Shown here: positions 52,151 to 60,820 of the stretch, one piece after another
Layout: every line of letters starts with the position of its first letter
Position numbering within the stretch: position 1 is the first letter of the stretch
From: Cupriavidus sp. BIS7
Lineage (GTDB): Bacteria; Pseudomonadota; Gammaproteobacteria; Burkholderiales; Burkholderiaceae
Assembly: GCF_000292345.1 (NCBI RefSeq)
Contig: NZ_ALOU01000031.1
Span: 1-64,000 of the forward strand
Direction of reading: 5' to 3'
Length of the DNA: 64,000 bases
Notes under the pieces: generated by a model
What the model saw: only the letters and a program-made list of their open reading frames with translations
What the model was told of the DNA's origin: nothing
Databases searched by the model: none
Made by a program: the position numbers and the translations under genes

Positions 52151-55100
52151 CTAAAGGCTGTCAAGCATTGCCTTGAATTCGCTCAGGTCAGCGAGATCGA
52201 ATCCCTCGGTGAATCCACCATAGAGTTCGGCAAGTTCCTGGATTGCCACACGAGTCTTGCCTTGTTGCTGCGAGAGCCGCGCCAGGCTAAGGGTTGCGCG
52301 CAGTTCCAGCAACCTGGCCCCCTGCTGATGCGCGATGTCGATCGCCTTCTCGAAACACGCGACGGCGGCTGCGTCGTCCGTGGCGCAAGCCCCGACGTTC
52401 AAAGCGTGCAGTCGCAGTTCCCCCTCGATCCGATGCAATTCGGCTTCGCAATAATGCTCTCCCGTCGTCTCTGCCATGGCTTTCGCTTCGGCAAGCGCGC
52501 TCATGCCTGTGTCGACGCGTCCGATGCGTCCATAGGCCTCCGCCAGCAGGGCCAGAAAGTGCGACTGCCCAAGCTTTGCTCCGGTGGCAAGATAATCTGC
52601 AAGCCCCTCGCGCATCAGCTCGATGCCTTCCGCGATGCCTCCCAAGTCCGCCAATGCCCAGCCGCGAAGGATCTTCCCCCAGGCCAGCCAGACTGGGAAG
52701 CCTTGCTCGGTCGAGAGCGCGATGGCCGCCTCGGCTAACTCTTGCGTGAGACGCGGCTCGCGACGCAGCAAGTGCAACTCCGCCACCAGGCATAAGGCAT
52801 GACCCATGCTGAAGGGGTGTGAAAGCTCCCGGGCAAGTTTCAGGGATGTCTGCGCATGCTTGCTGGCCTGGTCGGCATATCCGAGCGTACAAAGGGCTAT
52901 TGCTGAAACCGAAAACGCACGGATCTCCGGGGAGACGCCATGGAATGTGAGATGGGCGTGAAGAGTCTTCGCGGAGTAGAGCGCGATCGCATGGCTAGTG
53001 AGGGCATATGCCGACCTGAACCGGCCTGAAAAATACAAGGTGGTTCCAAGCGAGGCTTGGGCCTCGCCGAGAAAATCCGGGTCTTGCGCCGTCTCGGCCA
53101 GGCTGATCAGCCGTTTTCCTAATTTGTAGGCTCTTGCGTGTTCTCCGCGCAGGGAGAAATAGCTGCGCAGGCCGATCAGAGTCGGGAAGAGCTGAGGGGT
53201 TTCGCCGAACTGGTCACACAGCCTCAGCGCGCGGATGTAGGTTTCCTCCACTTCGGGCGCGGCAAATCCCCTGGCTGCAATCAGCGCAGGCCCGATGGCA
53301 AGCTGCAACGCGATTTCGCGGCGGTCTCGCTCGGGGTCTTCCGGGAGGCGCCTGAGCAATGCCAGGGCTGCAGTCAGTTGGCGGATTGCTTCCTCATAGG
53401 CTGAGCGCTCAAGGGCCTGCTGTCCCGTGCACTGCAGGTACTCCACTGCTTTCGGGTCATTCCCGCTAAGGCTATAGTGCCGTGCCAGCTCGCTGTAGTA
53501 ATCCTTTAGCTGATGTTGGAAAAGGGACTCAATCGCCTGAGCCGTGCGTTCATGCAGTGCGGTGCGTTGTTCCGTAAGCAAGGAGTTGCCAGCGACTTCC
53601 TGAGTCAGCGCATGCTTGAACGTGTATTCCACATCGGGGAAGGCCGGCCGCTCGTAGATGAATTCGCCGGCTTCCAGTCGGGACAGGAGGTGGCGGAGCT
53701 GATCTTCCGATTGCGCGACAACCCGCTGGACCAGACTTAACGAAAACTCCTTCCCGATCACGGCAAGGCTCTGCAACAAGTCTTTCTCGGCAGGGGGCAG
53801 CCGATCAATGCGGGCGGCCAGTACGCCTTGTACTGTGGTTGGGATATGCAGTGCAGTGGGGCTCTTCTCGACGCGGTAATGGCCAGGATCGCCCAGCAAT
53901 ACCTTCTCTTCGGAGAGGGTCTGCACCACCTCCTCCATGAAGAATGGATTGCCCTCCGTTTTCTCCATGATGAGCGCCTTCAGCGGCATGAGGGCGGGAT
54001 CATCCCCGAGCAAGGCAGTAAGCAGTTCCTGGGCCTCGACCTGGCCCAGCGGATCCAGCCAGATGTTCGTGTAGCAGGGCTTCCGATTCCAGCCATGTTG
54101 ATACTCGGGGCGGTAATTCAGCAGAAGCAGAATGCGGGCGCCTCCCAGGTGCTCGACGAGTACCTCCAGAAAGGCCTCGGTTTCGTTGTCGAGCCATTGC
54201 AGGTCTTCGAACAGTAGTTGCAGTGGCTGATTGCGGCTTTCCCGGACCAGCAGGCGAGTGATCGCCTCAAAGGTGCGCTGGCGGCGGATCCCGGAGTCCA
54301 TATTGGGTAGTGCCGAGCCTGGGTCCGCGATACCGAGCAAATGGAGCAGGTAAGGCAAGACATCTTCCAGCGTGCGGTCGAGCATCAGCACCCGGCCAGC
54401 CACCTTTTCCCGGCACCTCCGCTCATCGTCGTCTGCCTCGATCTGAAAGTAGTTTTTTACCAGTTCGATTAGCGGCAGATAGGCAAAGGACTTGCCGTGC
54501 GAGACCGAGAACGTCTCCAGCACCATGCAGCCGCGTTGTGACAGCGTCTTGAACTCGTGGAACAGACGGGACTTCCCAACCCCGGCCTCGCCGACCACGC
54601 CAACGATCTGCCCGCTACCCGCCTTGACCCGGTCCAGGGCGACATGCAATTGCGCCAGCTCGACCTGACGTCCGACGAACCGCGCCAGACCGCGACGCTG
54701 CGACAATTGCAGGCGTGTGCGTAACGCCCCTGGGCGCAGCACTTCGTACACGGCGAGCGGCTCCGGAATGCCCTTTATCTGGGTTGCGCCCAGGGCTTTG
54801 AAGTCGATGTACCCTTCGGCGAGCTTGCGGACCGAGTCGCTCACGAGAATGGACGAAGGTGTGGCGATGCTCTCCATTCGTGAGGCAATATGGATTGTGT
54901 GACCCACCGGATCGTAGTCCGTGTGCAGGTCGTCCCGCCGGATGGAACGCACGACCACCTCTCCAGTGTGGATGCCCACCCGAAGCTGGAGGGGTATGCC
55001 TTGCGCCAGACGAATGCGGTCACTGTGGCGCCGCATGGCCTCCTGCATGCGTAACGCCGCATACAGAGCACGCTGGGGATGGTCTTCGTGGGCAATCGGT

Positions 55101-55552
55101 GCACCAAATAGGGCCAATATGCCATCACCCAGCAACTTGGCAACGTAGCCCTCATAGTGGTGCACGGCCTCCATCATCAGGGCCACAACTGGATCGATCA
55201 GGCGGCGTGCGTCTTCTGGGTCCAGGTCGTGGATCAGCGCCGTCGAGCCGGCCATATCCGCGAACAGCGCCGTGATGGTCTTGCGCTCTCCGGCGGTGGC
55301 GCCCCTGGCTTCCATGGCGGCCTGTTCGGCCCGGATGCGCTCGGCCAAGTGGGGCGGGGTGTATTGAATGGGGGGAGAGGACGATACTTGCGGCACTTCG
55401 TCGACGGATGCGCCGCACGCACTGCAGAAGCGGGCCGCCGGCTCCAGTGTGTGCCCACAGCGCGCGCACAGGCGTGCCAGCCTCGTGCCACACTGCTGGC
55501 AAAAATTGGCTCCAGACGCATTCTCGAAGCCACATTTTGTGCACTGCGCCAT
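52151..55552 (-). CDS. Class III nucleotide cyclase-AAA ATPase-TPR signalling protein
   Basis: A 1133-residue cytoplasmic protein from the ATG at 55552 (an ATG at 55582 is less likely). Two zinc ribbons (C4/C7/C18/C21 and C29/C32/C43/C46) lead to a class III cyclase domain (about 90-260) with both metal Asp present, D99 in ALFADMAGS and D143 in LLGDGILALF. A STAND-type ATPase follows, with Walker A GEAGVGKSR near 323 and a likely Walker B LLFEDLQWLD near 455. TPR repeats fill about 690-1120. Such proteins are thought to make cyclic AMP in response to ligand binding by the ATPase/TPR part. Confidence 0.9.
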   Translation of the reverse strand: MAQCTKCGFENASGANFCQQCGTRLARLCARCGHTLEPAARFCSACGASVDEVPQVSSSPPIQYTPPHLAERIRAEQAAMEARGATAGERKTITALFADMAGSTALIHDLDPEDARRLIDPVVALMMEAVHHYEGYVAKLLGDGILALFGAPIAHEDHPQRALYAALRMQEAMRRHSDRIRLAQGIPLQLRVGIHTGEVVVRSIRRDDLHTDYDPVGHTIHIASRMESIATPSSILVSDSVRKLAEGYIDFKALGATQIKGIPEPLAVYEVLRPGALRTRLQLSQRRGLARFVGRQVELAQLHVALDRVKAGSGQIVGVVGEAGVGKSRLFHEFKTLSQRGCMVLETFSVSHGKSFAYLPLIELVKNYFQIEADDDERRCREKVAGRVLMLDRTLEDVLPYLLHLLGIADPGSALPNMDSGIRRQRTFEAITRLLVRESRNQPLQLLFEDLQWLDNETEAFLEVLVEHLGGARILLLLNYRPEYQHGWNRKPCYTNIWLDPLGQVEAQELLTALLGDDPALMPLKALIMEKTEGNPFFMEEVVQTLSEEKVLLGDPGHYRVEKSPTALHIPTTVQGVLAARIDRLPPAEKDLLQSLAVIGKEFSLSLVQRVVAQSEDQLRHLLSRLEAGEFIYERPAFPDVEYTFKHALTQEVAGNSLLTEQRTALHERTAQAIESLFQHQLKDYYSELARHYSLSGNDPKAVEYLQCTGQQALERSAYEEAIRQLTAALALLRRLPEDPERDRREIALQLAIGPALIAARGFAAPEVEETYIRALRLCDQFGETPQLFPTLIGLRSYFSLRGEHARAYKLGKRLISLAETAQDPDFLGEAQASLGTTLYFSGRFRSAYALTSHAIALYSAKTLHAHLTFHGVSPEIRAFSVSAIALCTLGYADQASKHAQTSLKLARELSHPFSMGHALCLVAELHLLRREPRLTQELAEAAIALSTEQGFPVWLAWGKILRGWALADLGGIAEGIELMREGLADYLATGAKLGQSHFLALLAEAYGRIGRVDTGMSALAEAKAMAETTGEHYCEAELHRIEGELRLHALNVGACATDDAAAVACFEKAIDIAHQQGARLLELRATLSLARLSQQQGKTRVAIQELAELYGGFTEGFDLADLSEFKAMLDSL

Positions 55553-55645
55553 GGGGCCTCCTTGGAACCGCAATAGAACCACCTTCGGTTAATTAGAGGC
55601 TCCGTCGCCTTCCCACGCAAGGGCGTACGGTTTTGCGTGCCTTGA

Positions 55646-55858
55646 TCGGCTCGGCCCGAAGGTCAATACCACGCAGTCACTGAGGCCGATTTGTTCGTCG
55701 AAGATCCGATCGGCACGGTGGCCAACCCCATGTCTCAGCAAGAGCAGGACGCCAAGTTCATGGAGCTGACCGTCGATGTGCTTGGTGCCGATCGCGCGCA
55801 GCCGCTGCGGCTACCTGTTGGCGCCGGGCGCTTCATGCCCGCGCCAGTGCGAAGGTGA
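55646..55858 (+). pseudogene. Probable remnant of a MmgE/PrpD-family gene (C-terminal tail only)
   Basis: A 70-codon open stretch with no start and an upstream TGA at 55643 reads ...TEADLFVEDPIGTVANPMS followed by QQEQDAKFMELTVDVLGADR and ends in TGA at 55856-55858. The pattern (hydrophobic strand, D-P-x-G, N-P-M-S, then a DAKF helix) resembles the C-terminal end of MmgE/PrpD dehydratase-like proteins. No upstream part of such a gene exists here. It overlaps the 3' end of the AraC gene by 48 bases on the other strand. Confidence 0.55.
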
Positions 55859-56827
55859 GACGCCGAACCAGATCGAGAACCAGCGTGTGAACGAACTCGG
55901 CATGGAAAAGCCGAGCAGTGCCGCCGTATGCGCAAGCGGAAAGTGAGGGTTGGCGAGATATCGCATGGCCAGTTCGCATCGCACCTCATTCACCAGGTCT
56001 GTGTACACGGTGCCCAAGGCCTTCAGTTGCCGCTGCAGCGTGCGCACGTTGAGTTCCAGCTTCTGTGCAATGCGCTCGATCGAGGCACAGCCCATGGGCA
56101 GCAGCAGATAGATTGCCTGGCGGACTTCCAGCACAGACGATGCCGCGCTCGCTTCCGGTAGCCGATGCTCCAGGAAGCGGCGAGCGTACTCGGCCATCAT
56201 CGGATCCGCGTCCGTGCTCCGGTGATCGAGATCGGATGTTGCACAGACGATGCCATTGAAGTCGCTGTGGAACTTCAACTGACACCGGAAGACCTGCCGG
56301 TGCAGACACAGGTCATGCGGCGCACCATGGGTGAAGTTGACGCTTAGCGGCTGCCAGCGCTCGCCCAGGATCAGTTTGCAGGCCTGATGCAGCGTGCCGA
56401 TCGCAAGCTCGTTGGCCTGGCGCGAGGCGGGTGCCTTGTCGAGCACAACTTCGGCGCGCACGATGACCGTCTTGCCAACCTCTTCCACCAGCATCGCAAG
56501 CGATTCGTTCATCAGGCGGCGGTATCGGACCAGGGTATCCAGCGCATCGCGCAGGCTGGCCTGATGCGCCAGCACCAGCCCGATGGCGCCCAGGTCGGCA
56601 AGCTTCCGCGTCTCTGCCATGCGCAGGCTGAACGTCTGGCATTCGCTCACGCGGGCGGCCTCATCGAGCAGCGCCATGGCCGAATACGCCGGGATGCGCC
56701 GATCGGGATCCTGGAACATGGCTCGTGTGAGACCGGCCGTTTGCAGGATGGGCAGCGTTTCCAGCTTCAACTGCCGCGCTACGTCGAAGTAGTTCTCCAA
56801 TGCCGCTGCACGTATCTGCGCTTCCAT
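55811..56827 (-). CDS. AraC-family regulator (OruR/ArgR-like N-terminal domain)
   Basis: A 338-residue protein from the ATG at 56827. The N-terminal half has the arabinose-binding-like domain of AraC regulators that control amine or amino-acid catabolism (YFDVARQLKLETLPILQTAGL). The C-terminal double helix-turn-helix (about 230-335) has LPMGCASIERIAQKLELNVR, TLQRQLKALG and LLGFSMPSSFTRWFSIWFG. It diverges from the dioxygenase/BKACE operon 267 bases away and probably activates it. The inducer is unknown. Confidence 0.9.
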   Translation of the reverse strand: MEAQIRAAALENYFDVARQLKLETLPILQTAGLTRAMFQDPDRRIPAYSAMALLDEAARVSECQTFSLRMAETRKLADLGAIGLVLAHQASLRDALDTLVRYRRLMNESLAMLVEEVGKTVIVRAEVVLDKAPASRQANELAIGTLHQACKLILGERWQPLSVNFTHGAPHDLCLHRQVFRCQLKFHSDFNGIVCATSDLDHRSTDADPMMAEYARRFLEHRLPEASAASSVLEVRQAIYLLLPMGCASIERIAQKLELNVRTLQRQLKALGTVYTDLVNEVRCELAMRYLANPHFPLAHTAALLGFSMPSSFTRWFSIWFGVSPSHWRGHEAPGANR

Positions 56828-57094
56828 GGTCCGTCTCCCCTTTTGTATTTCTGGCAAGGATGGTGTTCGGACGGCACGTCTAGTTTGATCTCGATCAAGG
56901 CGATCCGACCCCGAGCGATGCGCTGGCGCCAAACGCAACGCGCTTGTCGCGCAATGAAAAGTCCGGCCAATTTGCAGGGGCTAACTTGGAACCAACGCGA
57001 CGAGCGTTGATTGCCAAAACAGAACACACAGGATCACACAGGAGACAGACATGACAGGCAGCAAGATTTCTTATGGCACCAGCCGGAGGGCCGC

Positions 57095-57997
57095 ATGATG
57101 CGCGTGGAACAACTGACCGCCAGCATCGGCGCCGAACTGGTTGGCGTGAACCTGGCCGATGCCATTCATGATGATGGGCTGTTCGAAGAGATTCGGGCGG
57201 CGCTGCTTCAGCACAAGGTACTGTTCCTGCGCGACCAGGACATTTCCCGCGCCGAGCATGTCGCGTTTGCCGAACGCTTTGGCAGTCTGGAAGACCACCC
57301 CGTGGCCGGCAGCCATCCCGAGTACCCCGGTCTGGTCCAGATCTACAAGCGGCCGGACCAGCCGCTGGATCGTTACGAGAACGCCTGGCACACCGACGCC
57401 ACCTGGCGCGAGGCGCCCCCGATGGGATGCGTGCTGCGCTGCGTGGAGAGCCCGGCAGTAGGCGGCGACACCACATGGGCCAATATGGTTCTGGCCTACG
57501 AGAACCTGCCCGAGCACGTGAAGCAGCAGATTGCCACGCTGCGCGCACGCCACAGCATCGAAGCAAGCTTCGGCGCGGCCTTGCCGATCGAGAAGCGGCT
57601 CGCGCTGAAGGCCCAGTACCCGGACGCGGAACATCCGGTGGTGCGCGTGCACCCCGAGACCGGCGAGAAGGTGCTGTTCGTCAACGCCTTTACCACGCAC
57701 TTCACCAACTTCCATACGCCGGCGAATGTGCGCTTCGGCCAGGACGGCAATCCGGGTGCAGGCGACCTGCTGCGTTACCTGGTCACCCAGGCCTTTATCC
57801 CCGAGTACCAGGTGCGCTGGCGCTGGCGTCCCAACAGCATGGCGATCTGGGACAACCGCAGCACCCAGCACTACGCCGTGATGGACTACCAGCCATGCCA
57901 CCGCAAGATGGAACGCGCCGGCATCATCGGCGACAAGCCATTCGGCATTGGCGAACGTGAAGTGGTTGCACGCAAGGCTCAACCGGCATTGGCCTGA
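57095..57997 (+). CDS. TauD/TfdA-family Fe(II)/2-oxoglutarate dioxygenase
   Basis: A 300-residue enzyme from the ATG at 57095, with GGAGGGCC upstream. The iron triad is complete: H99 and D101 in AWHTDATW and H259 in STQHYAVMDY, followed by a conserved Arg for 2-oxoglutarate. It hydroxylates an alkyl substrate, releasing CO2 and succinate; known family substrates are taurine, chlorophenoxyacetates, betaines and others. The paired BKACE gene points to breakdown of a compound that yields a beta-keto acid. Confidence 0.92.
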   Translation: MMRVEQLTASIGAELVGVNLADAIHDDGLFEEIRAALLQHKVLFLRDQDISRAEHVAFAERFGSLEDHPVAGSHPEYPGLVQIYKRPDQPLDRYENAWHTDATWREAPPMGCVLRCVESPAVGGDTTWANMVLAYENLPEHVKQQIATLRARHSIEASFGAALPIEKRLALKAQYPDAEHPVVRVHPETGEKVLFVNAFTTHFTNFHTPANVRFGQDGNPGAGDLLRYLVTQAFIPEYQVRWRWRPNSMAIWDNRSTQHYAVMDYQPCHRKMERAGIIGDKPFGIGEREVVARKAQPALA

Positions 57998-58020
57998 ACA
58001 TATTCTTCCAGGAGCGAGAC

Positions 58021-59085
58021 ATGGATTTCATCGACGGTTCGTTGTTCCCCGAAAACCAGCAGAAGCTGGTCATTACCGCAGCCCCGTACGGCCCGGAGTG
58101 GATGCCCTCCGATTTTCCTGAAGACATTCCGGTGTCGATGTCGGCGCAGATCCAGAAGGCCGTGGACTGCTACAACGCCGGGGCCACGGTGCTGCACGTG
58201 CATGTGCGCGAATCGGACGGCAAGGGTTCCAAGCGGCTGTCCAAGTTCAATGAACTGCTTGACGGCATCCGTTCCCGCGTCCCCGACATGATCCTGCAGG
58301 TGGGCGGCTCCATCTCGTTTGCACCCGAGAACGAAGGCGATGTTGCCAAATGGCTGTCGGACGATACGCGCCACATGCTGGCCGAACTGAAACCCACGCC
58401 GGACCAGGTAACGATTGCGATCAACACCAACCAGATGAACGTGGTCGAGCAGATGTGCCCGGCCGATATCGTCGGCACTTCGCTGGCCGATCCGGTGGCC
58501 TATCGCGCCTATCGCGAAATGACCATTCCCGCCGGGCCGGAATGGGTGGAGGAGCATATCCGCAGGCTCAGCAGCAACGGCATCCAGACGCATTTCCAGC
58601 TTGCCACCAGCGCGCAGCTGGAAACGGTGGAGCGGATGATGCGCCGTGGTACGTGCAATGTGCCGCTGATCCTGACCTGGGTGGCGATTGGCGGCGGCTT
58701 CGAGGCGCCCAACCTGTACAACCTCGCCAACTTCGTGCGGGCGTGCCCGAATGGCTCGGTGCTGACGGTGGAATCGTCGATGCTCAACGTGCTGCCGCTG
58801 AACATGACGGCGATTGCCATGGGCCTGCACGTGCGGTGCGGCATCGAAGACAACATCTGGACGCAACGCCGCGACCGCAAGATGGGCACGGTCGAGCAGA
58901 TCGAGCAGCTCGCACGCATTTCGCACGAGTTCGGGCGCGACGTGGCCAATGCCAGCGAGGCACGCAGCATCTACAAGATCGGCACCTTCTATGACAGCGC
59001 CGATGAGACGCTGGCACAGAACGGGTTTGCACCGAACCGCAAGCCTGGCCAGGTTGGATTCACCCAGCGCTTTGCCAAGGTGTAA
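58021..59085 (+). CDS. Beta-keto acid cleavage enzyme (BKACE, DUF849)
   Basis: A 354-residue protein 23 bases after the dioxygenase gene, with an AGGAGCG ribosome site. The zinc-binding pair H59/H61 (VLHVHVRESDGKG), LQVGGSISFAPENE, TNQMNVVEQMCPADI and VRCGIEDNIW are typical of the family. BKACE enzymes combine a beta-keto acid with acetyl-CoA to give acetoacetate and a new CoA thioester; substrates include 3-keto-5-aminohexanoate and dehydrocarnitine. The real substrate here is unknown. Confidence 0.9.
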   Translation: MDFIDGSLFPENQQKLVITAAPYGPEWMPSDFPEDIPVSMSAQIQKAVDCYNAGATVLHVHVRESDGKGSKRLSKFNELLDGIRSRVPDMILQVGGSISFAPENEGDVAKWLSDDTRHMLAELKPTPDQVTIAINTNQMNVVEQMCPADIVGTSLADPVAYRAYREMTIPAGPEWVEEHIRRLSSNGIQTHFQLATSAQLETVERMMRRGTCNVPLILTWVAIGGGFEAPNLYNLANFVRACPNGSVLTVESSMLNVLPLNMTAIAMGLHVRCGIEDNIWTQRRDRKMGTVEQIEQLARISHEFGRDVANASEARSIYKIGTFYDSADETLAQNGFAPNRKPGQVGFTQRFAKV

Positions 59086-59121
59086 GACGCAAGAAGCACA
59101 TTAACGCCATCGAATGCGGAT

Positions 59122-59176
59122 GCCCGCGCAGTTCCTTCAGTCATCGCTGGGGAATTGCGCGGGCACTGCATTTTTT
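59122..59176 (+). terminator. Intrinsic terminator of the dioxygenase-BKACE operon
   Basis: A 14-bp stem with one G-U pair (GCCCGCGCAGTTCC with GGAATTGCGCGGGC) and 15-base loop, followed six bases later by six T (59171-59176). It starts 36 bases after the BKACE stop. Confidence 0.75.
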
Positions 59177-59465
59177 GCGTCTTCGGACCTCGTACGGTCC
59201 CTTCACAGGGGGCATCGGCGGACGCTGCCCGTTGACGGGCGTGGTGGGAGAAAGGCGGTGAAAGGCGGCAAAAAGGGGACGAAAAGGGGGCGAAAGCCGG
59301 GGCCTTCGCCGGCAATGACGCATAATCGCGCCCTGGGCAGCGATGCGCCCAACGCCCGTCGCCTGCAGTTCGTATCTGGCAGAGCGCTTGACGTGTTCCC
59401 CGGATTTGCCTGTCTTTCATGGAATCTCGCATGGCTCCGATCGTCCAAGCGGGATGACAAGAGAC
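59177..59465. other. Purine-rich spacer before the MipA/OmpV gene
   Basis: About 290 bases with short purine repeats of AAAGGCGG/AAAAGGGG type near 59250-59292. No gene, promoter or RNA is evident. The frame of the downstream gene continues into it but the extra residues do not resemble a signal peptide. Confidence 0.4.
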
Positions 59466-60323
59466 ATGACGGGAAAGCCCCCCAACTCAATGACCACGTT
59501 TCGGAATTTTTTTGCCCACTGCGCGCGCTGGCGCGTTCTTGCCGGCATTGGCCTGGCCTGCGCGGCCGGCTGCGCCAGTGCGTCACCGGTGGACCTGCCA
59601 GGGACCATCCCCAATATGGTCGGCCTGGGCATTGGTTCAACCACCCAGTACGCCGGCGCCAACGAGCGGATCATCGGCGCATTGCCGGGCCTGCGATACA
59701 CGACCGAGGGCGGCAAGCTGCTCGAATGGTATGGCCCGTACGCGCAGTTCAATTTCGGGAGCCTGACCGGCTTCCAGTATGGCCCGGCTGCTTCGCTGCG
59801 CCTGGGACGAAAGAATGTCGACGATCCCGTGGTGGCACGCGTCCATGAGATCGACACGACAGCGGAGGCGGGCGGCTTCGTCGGCTACGAGTACATCCAC
59901 GCCGGCGGGATCCCGTATCGCCTGCGCGGCAGCATCAATGTCATGACGAACGCGGGCATCGTGTACGGCGGCCCCCGGGTGTCCATGAACGGAAGCTTCT
60001 GGATGCCGGTCCACCCGCAGGTGCTGGTTGGCGTGGGGCTGGGCCTGACCTGGGTGAGCCGCAGCTTCAACCAGACCTACTTTGGCGTGACGCCCGACGA
60101 CAGCGTGGCAAGCGGCCTGCCTGTCTATTCGCCAGGCGGCGGGCTGCAGCAAGGCACGGGATGGCTGGCGGCGATCTACCAGATCGACAAGCACTGGTTC
60201 GCGGGGGCCATGGTCTACGCGCAGCGCATTACCGGCAGCGCCGCGGACAGCCCGATCGTCAGCCAGCGCGGCACGCGCAACCAGATCACCTACGGCGCCG
60301 GATTGGCATATTCGTGGCGGTGA
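59466..60323 (+). CDS. MipA/OmpV family outer membrane protein
   Basis: A 285-residue protein; start taken at 59466 (MTGKPPNSMTTF), with an ATG at 59490 also possible. The signal peptide ends near CASAS. The mature part is a beta-barrel of alternating strands with the family blocks GLGIGSTTQYAGANERIIG, GFVGYEYIHAGGIPYRLRG and terminal ITYGAGLAYSWR, ending in Arg. Members scaffold murein enzymes or act as porins; the role here is unknown. Confidence 0.85.
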   Translation: MTGKPPNSMTTFRNFFAHCARWRVLAGIGLACAAGCASASPVDLPGTIPNMVGLGIGSTTQYAGANERIIGALPGLRYTTEGGKLLEWYGPYAQFNFGSLTGFQYGPAASLRLGRKNVDDPVVARVHEIDTTAEAGGFVGYEYIHAGGIPYRLRGSINVMTNAGIVYGGPRVSMNGSFWMPVHPQVLVGVGLGLTWVSRSFNQTYFGVTPDDSVASGLPVYSPGGGLQQGTGWLAAIYQIDKHWFAGAMVYAQRITGSAADSPIVSQRGTRNQITYGAGLAYSWR

Positions 60324-60400
60324 CGGCCGGGACCGTCACATGCCGCTCGCATGTACTAGGCTCGTAAGACCCTGGATGACCAGACCGAACGGAGCCGCTC

Positions 60401-60769
60401 ATGTCTCTTATTCGCCCGATGGACCCGGCCTTCCCGATTGACCGTCAGCTCGCGCTCGATGCGGCGCCGGTTGTGCTGGTGAACGTATTCACGATGGACA
60501 AGGCAGATGAGCCGGCCTTTCTGCAAGTGTGGACGGATGATGCGGCGTTCATGAGACGGCAACCCGGCTTTATCTCGACCCAGCTGCACCGGGCGATTGG
60601 CGATAGTCCAACCTATCTGAACTACGCGGTCTGGGAGTCCACGGCTGCATTCCGGGCCGCGTTCATGCACCCGGAGTTTCAGGCGAAACTGCCGGCCTAT
60701 CCCGCATCGGCGGTTGCCAGTCCGCACGTGTTCCAGAAGGTCGCGATACCTGGCATCTGCGTCGCGTAG
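60401..60769 (+). CDS. ABM-domain monooxygenase-like protein
   Basis: This 122-residue protein has the dimeric alpha/beta-barrel fold: VVLVNVFTMDKADEPAFLQVW, MRRQPGFISTQLHR, and NYAVWESTAAFRAAFMHPEF. The conserved His and Trp typical of antibiotic-biosynthesis monooxygenase-like proteins are in place. Function cannot be assigned more closely. Confidence 0.85.
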   Translation: MSLIRPMDPAFPIDRQLALDAAPVVLVNVFTMDKADEPAFLQVWTDDAAFMRRQPGFISTQLHRAIGDSPTYLNYAVWESTAAFRAAFMHPEFQAKLPAYPASAVASPHVFQKVAIPGICVA

Positions 60770-60820
60770 CGGGCGCATCGCCTGCCCCTCTCGCGACGCG
60801 CGATCTTGTCTGGACGACGC

